Assembly (NCBI RefSeq): GCF_020687505.1
Contig: NZ_JAJEQT010000005.1
Direction: 5' to 3' (one strand)
From: Coprococcus_C hominis
Lineage (GTDB): Bacteria > Bacillota > Clostridia > Lachnospirales > Lachnospiraceae
Length of the DNA: 64,000 nucleotides
Each line of letters opens with the position of its first letter. Within the stretch, counting starts at the first letter, position 1. Both the position numbers and the translations under genes were made by a program. The notes under the pieces were generated by a model that ran no database searches, was not told where the DNA came from, and was given only the letters and a program-made list of their open reading frames with translations. Shown one piece after another: positions 60,848 to 64,000 of the stretch.

Positions 60848-62071
60848 TTATCCACGCTTGAGGAAATCTGGAATCTTGATTCCTCCGCCATTGCCTGTCT
60901 CTCTCTTTGCAGGAGCTGGCTTTGCTGCACTTGAAATGTCAGCACTTACCGATGGCTTCGCTGCTGGAGTGGACATGAAAGATGGCTTTGTAGCGGTTCC
61001 CATTGGCTTTACACTTGTAATTGGCTGGCTCGCATATGTAGGAGTTTTACCAACTGGTGCTACTGTCGGCTTTACAGCAGAAGGCTTTGCTGGATTCTGC
61101 ATAACCGGCTGTGTTGCCGCATTGTCCTCAATACCTGTTGCGATGATTGTGATACATACATCCTCACCCATCACATCATTATCTACAGTACCAAATATGA
61201 TATTTGCGCCGTCACCAGCGACTTCTGTCAGGTATGTGATTGCATCGTATGCTTCCACAATACCAATATTTCCTGAGAAGTTTACAATGATATCGCTTGC
61301 ACCACTGACGGTTGTCTCCAGCAATGGGCTGTCCATAGCAGACTTGATTGCATCCACTGCCTTGTTATCACCACTGGCACGTCCGATACCGATATGAGCG
61401 ACACCCTTGTCACGCATTACTGTCTGGATATCTGCAAAGTCAAGGTTGATCAGACCCGGCTTGTTGATCAGGTCTGTGACACCCTGTACACCCTGCTGCA
61501 ATACCTCATCTGCCTTCTTCAAAGCTTCTGGGATACTTGTACGCTTATCGCAGATCTGTAACAGCTTGTCGTTTGGAATGACAATCAGAGTATCTACGTT
61601 TTCTTTTAACTTTGCAATACCGTTGATGGCATTGTTCATACGAGGCTTACCCTCGAAAGAGAATGGCTTTGTTACAACGCCGACAGTCAGGATTCCAAGA
61701 TTTCTTGCAATCTCTGCTACGACTGGAGCAGCACCTGTACCAGTACCACCACCCATACCACAGGTAACGAATACCATATTGGCATCCTTCATGATATCGG
61801 TAATCTCTTCTCTGTTCTCTTCTACTGCATTTGCTCCGATCTCAGGCTTTGCACCTGCACCGAGTCCCTTTGTCAGCTTCTCACCAATCTGAATCTTTGT
61901 TGTTGCACGATTCTGTGATAAGATCTGCTTGTCTGTGTTGATGGCGATCAACTCGACACCTTCCACATTCTCATCAATCATTCTGTTTACTGCATTGTTA
62001 CCAGCTCCACCTACACCAATCACAAGGATTCTTGCAGGGGTTTTCTCGTCATTCGATTTTATTTCAAGCAA
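60848..62071 (-). CDS. ftsZ: Cell-division GTPase FtsZ
   Basis: A 407-residue tubulin homologue. GVGGAGNNAVNRM, NTDKQIL, the GTP signature GGGTGTGAAP, and the T7 loop NLDFADIQTVM are present. A Pro/Ala/Ser-rich linker (about 320-390) leads to the C-terminal peptide GGIKIPDFLKRG used for membrane tethering. Start is TTG 62071, with AAAGGAGG 8 bp upstream. It assembles the division ring. Confidence 0.97.
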   Translation of the reverse strand: MLEIKSNDEKTPARILVIGVGGAGNNAVNRMIDENVEGVELIAINTDKQILSQNRATTKIQIGEKLTKGLGAGAKPEIGANAVEENREEITDIMKDANMVFVTCGMGGGTGTGAAPVVAEIARNLGILTVGVVTKPFSFEGKPRMNNAINGIAKLKENVDTLIVIPNDKLLQICDKRTSIPEALKKADEVLQQGVQGVTDLINKPGLINLDFADIQTVMRDKGVAHIGIGRASGDNKAVDAIKSAMDSPLLETTVSGASDIIVNFSGNIGIVEAYDAITYLTEVAGDGANIIFGTVDNDVMGEDVCITIIATGIEDNAATQPVMQNPAKPSAVKPTVAPVGKTPTYASQPITSVKPMGTATKPSFMSTPAAKPSVSADISSAAKPAPAKRETGNGGGIKIPDFLKRG

Positions 62072-62162
62072 GGTCTTTTCCTCCTTTATTCTATTTGCGC
62101 ATTATTATCCTATATAATATAGGTTTTTGTTGAAATAATCAATAGGTTTACGTAAAATTCAC

Positions 62163-62864
62163 TTAATTTTTGCTAAAGCTCGCAGTTGCATTTTCCGAAT
62201 CAAAGTCTTTCATATACAATGTTCCGGACATACCTTCCAGATTTTTCAGTATGTTGCCCAGATTCATCATCTGAACCGCCAGATATTCCCCCTCTCCCAA
62301 TTCGATTGTAATGCCTCCGTGTTGAAGGACAATTTCATTTTCAGCGGTGAACTTGATACCGTCAATCTCCAGATCGTATTTTTCCACCAACTGCGTGATA
62401 GTCAGTATTGTCTGGAATTTCTTGTCGTCGTCACTCGGCAGTTTCTTGCCGATGCTCCACTCGGTAAAGGTCAGACCTTTGATCAGCGGTGCACTTCCGA
62501 CACGTCTCTTCGACGAATCCAATACTATACCATCTTTATCAAAATACACATAGTCGCCCTTGTATAACACACAGCCGGCTATGGATTTTTCGTAAACTGT
62601 CACGGTTACCGTGTTTTTATCTGTTAGTTCCAGATCCATCTTGCTTACAAAAGACAGATCTTTCAGTTTGTTCATTTTACTTTTGATATACAACAGCAAT
62701 GTGTTGTCCAGCGGTGCTTCTTCCTTCATCGCATCACTGACCGACTGTGTATTTACAATCTCACAGCCTTCCACCTGCACCTTATCAACTGTCCATGTCG
62801 AAAGATACGCAAGCGTTCCAAGTATCACTACAAGTATAAACAATACAATCCAATGTTTCTTCAA
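62163..62864 (-). CDS. ftsQ: Cell-division protein FtsQ/DivIB
   Basis: A 233-residue bitopic protein: short cytosolic start, one membrane helix (about residues 5-22), then a POTRA domain (TVDKVQVEGCEIVNTQSV) and a beta domain (GCVLYKGDYVYFDKDGIVLDSS). Start is TTG 62864 with AAAGGAG 7 bp upstream. It lies between ftsW and ftsZ; the murG gene common in this position is absent from the visible interval. Confidence 0.9.
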   Translation of the reverse strand: MKKHWIVLFILVVILGTLAYLSTWTVDKVQVEGCEIVNTQSVSDAMKEEAPLDNTLLLYIKSKMNKLKDLSFVSKMDLELTDKNTVTVTVYEKSIAGCVLYKGDYVYFDKDGIVLDSSKRRVGSAPLIKGLTFTEWSIGKKLPSDDDKKFQTILTITQLVEKYDLEIDGIKFTAENEIVLQHGGITIELGEGEYLAVQMMNLGNILKNLEGMSGTLYMKDFDSENATASFSKN

Positions 62865-62900
62865 AACGATTCTCCTTTTGTTTCTATGTACCGCTCTGAT

Positions 62901-64000
62901 TTACCGCTGCATCTGCAGCTCTTCTTTCGTTGGTGCCTCGTATGGAAGCATCTGTCTCGACACGCTTAACACAAATCCCATCTCTACCATCAGGAACGCC
63001 AGCGATGTACCACCATAACTGATAAATGGAAGTGGGACACCTGTATTCGGGATGACATTGGTAACAACACCGATGTTGATGATCATCTGCACTGCAATAT
63101 GTGTCATAACACCGGTTACAACCAATGCACCATACCGGTCTCTGGCATGGTTCGCAATATAGCGAAGCTGTACGATCAGCATGACAAACAATGCAATAAC
63201 ACAAAGCGCGCCGAACAGTCCAAGCTCTTCACAGATAATCGCAAAGATCATATCGTTGTGCGACTCCGGCAAAAATCCAAGCTTCTGGATACTCTGTCCC
63301 AAGCCCTTTCCGAACAATCCACCGGAACCGATTGCATACAGAGACTGCATCGTCTGGTATCCGGAATCACTCGTCTCCGGGTGCAGCCATGCATCGATTC
63401 GATCACCACGATAACCAACGGTTGTGATAAGCAGTACACCGGCAATCACCAGTGCAACGACCGGCATAACCAGAATTTTATAATCCGGACATGCCACAAA
63501 TATAATGACGACCATGATTGCCACACAGACAACCGCGGTACTTAAGTTCTCTTTCGCGATCAGACCCGCACTGACAATACACGGTGCGATCAGCCGGATG
63601 ATTCCCTGATAAGAGGTCAGGTATTTCGGATGCTTCACACAAACACTCGGCAGATACAGGATAATCAGCAGCTTTACAATCTCGGATGGCTGTAACTGAA
63701 TACCACCGACCTCAATCCAACGCTGTGAACCATTGGAGGATACACCAAGCACCAGTGCGATACCGGCACAGACAATCATCGCTGTCACGATCAGCCGCTG
63801 CATCACCGGACGCTTATAAAACTGATAATTAAAACAGGATATCAACATCATTACGACGATTCCTGCCAACCCGATCATACCCTGACGCATCGCAAAATAT
63901 CCGCTGGGAAGCCCGGAAAGTGTCGCCCGGTATGCACTCGCGCTATACACCATCATGACACCAAACGCAAGCAAAACGACAACCAAGAAAATCGTCTGAT
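62901..64000 (-). CDS. ftsW: FtsW/SpoVE-type glycosyltransferase, start outside window
   Basis: At least 366 codons of a SEDS-family polytopic protein. The visible sequence starts inside the first membrane helix (LLAFGVMMVYSAS). Family marks: WIEVGGIQLQPSEIVKLL, NLSTAVVC, GSGGLFGKGLGQSIQKLGFLPESHNDMIFAIICEELG, and VIPNTGVPLPFISYGGTSL. SEDS proteins polymerise lipid II with a class B PBP. The frame stays open to the window edge, so the true start is beyond 64000. It could be the sporulation paralogue SpoVE. Confidence 0.92.
   Translation of the reverse strand, partial: QTIFLVVVLLAFGVMMVYSASAYRATLSGLPSGYFAMRQGMIGLAGIVVMMLISCFNYQFYKRPVMQRLIVTAMIVCAGIALVLGVSSNGSQRWIEVGGIQLQPSEIVKLLIILYLPSVCVKHPKYLTSYQGIIRLIAPCIVSAGLIAKENLSTAVVCVAIMVVIIFVACPDYKILVMPVVALVIAGVLLITTVGYRGDRIDAWLHPETSDSGYQTMQSLYAIGSGGLFGKGLGQSIQKLGFLPESHNDMIFAIICEELGLFGALCVIALFVMLIVQLRYIANHARDRYGALVVTGVMTHIAVQMIINIGVVTNVIPNTGVPLPFISYGGTSLAFLMVEMGFVLSVSRQMLPYEAPTKEELQMQR

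Overview
The window looks like chromosome of a low-to-mid GC, Gram-positive anaerobic clostridium, most likely Lachnospiraceae. The reasons are the clostridial gene order (yicC-gmk-rpoZ-murE-priA-def-fmt-rsmB-rlmN-stp-prkC-rsgA-rpe-thiN), an ftsW-ftsQ-ftsZ cluster, a meso-DAP type MurE, AGGAGG-type ribosome sites, a CIRCE operator and several small families typical of gut clostridia. Genus cannot be fixed from the sequence alone.

Layout. 1-6.3 kb: a PEP/pyruvate-binding enzyme (cut by the window edge), a HAD phosphatase, a convergent overlapping pair of RlmH-family genes, and putP. 5.6-22 kb: a long minus-strand housekeeping run for translation, cell-wall and Ser/Thr-kinase functions, ending in rqcH. 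22-33.7 kb: htpG under a CIRCE/sigma-A promoter, a transglutaminase operon, argH, glgA and a MoxR-DUF58 operon. Three copies of a large, covarying inverted-repeat element lie in the gaps here.

33.9-49.7 kb: a 15.8-kb integrative mobilizable element bounded by a 26-bp direct repeat. It carries a tyrosine integrase, excisionase, repressor and MobA/MobL-type relaxase with an oriT-like/iteron region, but no conjugation machinery. Its visibly AT-rich cargo is a complete agr-type quorum-sensing circuit: AgrC kinase, LytTR regulator and AgrB on the plus strand, and a small AgrD precursor gene on the minus strand. Two promoters with identical AgrA-type operator geometry drive (i) agrD, a DUF2712-like secreted protein, an ABC exporter and accessory proteins, and (ii) a secreted metzincin protease and a lipoprotein. 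The agrD ribosome site contains a G10 homopolymer. An IS256-family element with an 8-bp target duplication sits at the end of the agrD operon.

49.8-64 kb: chromosome again, with a membrane-anchored clostripain-like protein, yebC, a CBS-domain protein, a MazF-type nuclease, nnr, a lytic transglycosylase, an FHA-domain ABC transporter (a possible reader of PrkC phosphorylation), ftsZ, ftsQ and the start-truncated ftsW.

The most unusual observations are: (1) the two tail-to-tail RlmH homologues, each lacking the conserved parts the other keeps, which suggests a heterodimeric methyltransferase; (2) the three-copy covarying hairpin element; (3) the mobile agr circuit with a possibly phase-variable signal gene and two operator-linked cargo operons.
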